From the NCBI RefSeq assembly GCF_000820705.1, contig NZ_CCXI01000014.1, forward strand, positions 1 to 33,282: 33,282 bases of DNA, read 5' to 3'. Under the pieces are notes generated by a model. It had not been told where the DNA came from. It saw only the letters and a list, made by a program, of their open reading frames with translations, and searched no databases. This document shows, piece after piece, positions 32,544 through 33,282 of the stretch. Made by a program: the position numbers and the translations under genes. Position 1 is the first letter of the stretch. The number at the start of each line of letters is the position of its first letter. Source of the DNA: Clostridium polynesiense (GTDB lineage Bacteria > Bacillota > Clostridia > Clostridiales > Clostridiaceae).

Positions 32544-33282
32544 ATGGAGATAGGAGATATAGTAGTAAGAAAGTCTTATGGAAAAGATATCACTTTTAAA
32601 ATAATAGATATAAAAGAAGATGAAGCTCAGAAAACCTATATATTAAAGGGGATTAATATAAGAATTATTGCAGATTCCACAGAGGGAGATTTGGAGGAGG
32701 TAACAAAAGAATACAGCGGAGAAAAGGATAGGATATTTAATTCCCGAGTTAATGAAGTGATTAAAAAAGTTATGGCTAGCAGAATAGATATTAAAAGAAT
32801 ACAAAAAAGCCCAAAGATTATACCTACAAAAGAATTGGCCTTCGGAAGGCCGGGGAAGATACTTCACATTGATGGAGATGAGAACTATCTTGAAGCATGC
32901 CTTAAAGCCTATAAACAGCTCTCCTTAGATGCAGCAGGTTATGTTGTAGCGGAAAGGGAGCAGCCTTTAAAGGCAGTGGAGTTTGTAAAACAAATTAAGC
33001 CGGATATTATAGTACTAACCGGTCATGATGGCATGGTCCGTGATACTAAAGACTTTTTAGACTTATCCAATTACAGAAATTCTAAATACTTCATTGAAGC
33101 GGTTACAGCTCTGAGAAACTATAATTCCAGTTATGATGAATTAGTAATCTTCGCCGGGGCATGCCAATCCTGCTATGAAAGGATTTTAGATGCCGGTGCA
33201 AACTTTGCAAGCTCACCCAGCCGTGTGCTTATTCACTGCCTGGATCCTGTTTTTATATGCGAAAAAATAGCCTATACAAATA
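32544..33282 (+). CDS. yabG: YabG sporulation-specific protease (3' end outside window)
   Basis: Cysteine protease that trims coat and germination proteins during spore maturation. It is open from ATG 32544 (AGGAGAAG upstream) to the window end, 246 codons, with perhaps 40-50 missing. Family text: MEIGDIVVRKSYGKDITFKI at the start, LHIDGDENYLEAC, VLTGHDGMV with His161, and FAGACQSC with Cys207. These two match the positions I recall as the catalytic pair of C. difficile YabG. CATATTATA at 32506-32514 resembles a sigma-K -10 but has no convincing -35. Its place beside coat genes agrees with its role. Confidence 0.94.
   Translation, partial: MEIGDIVVRKSYGKDITFKIIDIKEDEAQKTYILKGINIRIIADSTEGDLEEVTKEYSGEKDRIFNSRVNEVIKKVMASRIDIKRIQKSPKIIPTKELAFGRPGKILHIDGDENYLEACLKAYKQLSLDAAGYVVAEREQPLKAVEFVKQIKPDIIVLTGHDGMVRDTKDFLDLSNYRNSKYFIEAVTALRNYNSSYDELVIFAGACQSCYERILDAGANFASSPSRVLIHCLDPVFICEKIAYTN

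Noticed and set aside
32643-32867. 74-codon minus-strand ORF in the last kilobase
   Set aside because: Antisense to yabG, whose frame is open to the window edge and carries family motifs.
1-33282. CRISPR arrays, tRNA/rRNA genes, insertion sequences, prophage or toxin-antitoxin pairs
   Set aside because: Looked for on both strands; no regularly spaced repeats, cloverleaf-like sequence, transposase or integrase motif, or paired small toxin/antitoxin ORFs seen.

Overview
The window looks like chromosomal DNA from a spore-forming Clostridium or a close relative. It is AT-rich, has strong AGGAGG-type ribosome binding sites with occasional TTG and GTG starts, and carries spore-specific families: YabG, CotS-type coat kinases and SPOCS/CsxC-like spore-surface proteins. 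I saw no rRNA, tRNA, CRISPR array, transposase or phage gene.

Layout. 1-2.5 kb: the tail of a small hydrophobic Cys-rich protein, dUTPase (dut), a MATE exporter and an Rrf2 regulator. 2.6-7.5 kb: an AraC-type regulator divergent from a four-gene YclNOPQ/CeuBCDE-like iron-siderophore ABC operon, with a Fur-box-like site between them. 7.6-10.5 kb: a GNAT acetyltransferase, a degenerate and split four-carbon acid sugar kinase-like gene, a nitroreductase and a YlxP-like DUF503 protein. 10.5-13.2 kb: a small spore-surface cluster (GT4 glycosyltransferase, split SPOCS-domain gene, CsxC/SPOCS-like gene with a sigma-E-like promoter). 13.2-19.5 kb: a flavin-based extracellular electron transfer (EET) locus, namely ApbE/FmnB, a PplA-like lipoprotein with two FMN-binding domains (frameshifted between them), Ndh2, EetA, EetB and a DmkB-like polyprenyl diphosphate synthase. 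19.5-24.8 kb: LysR regulator, an orphan small protein, a protein with a carbohydrate-binding-like module, DsrE, an SSAT-like acetyltransferase, a second nitroreductase, a YkvA/DUF1232 protein and a small membrane protein. 24.8-33.3 kb: an orphan extracellular solute-binding protein, then two copies of a divergent module (GT4 leftward, CotS-family rightward), a CotS-like pseudokinase, and yabG running off the window end.

How the genes work together. The EET block would move electrons from NADH through Ndh2 and a (demethyl)menaquinone pool to EetA/EetB and to a surface flavoprotein that ApbE loads with FMN. DmkA and a RibU/FmnA flavin transporter are not in the window. The glycosyltransferase/CotS/SPOCS/YabG genes belong to spore coat or exosporium assembly and probably act in the mother cell.

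A cross-cutting oddity is five apparent single-base frameshifts in four genes (SPOCS gene, PplA-like gene, sugar-kinase-like gene, and two in one CotS gene). Either several genes are decaying, or the assembly carries indel errors. This should be settled before any of these genes is called dead.
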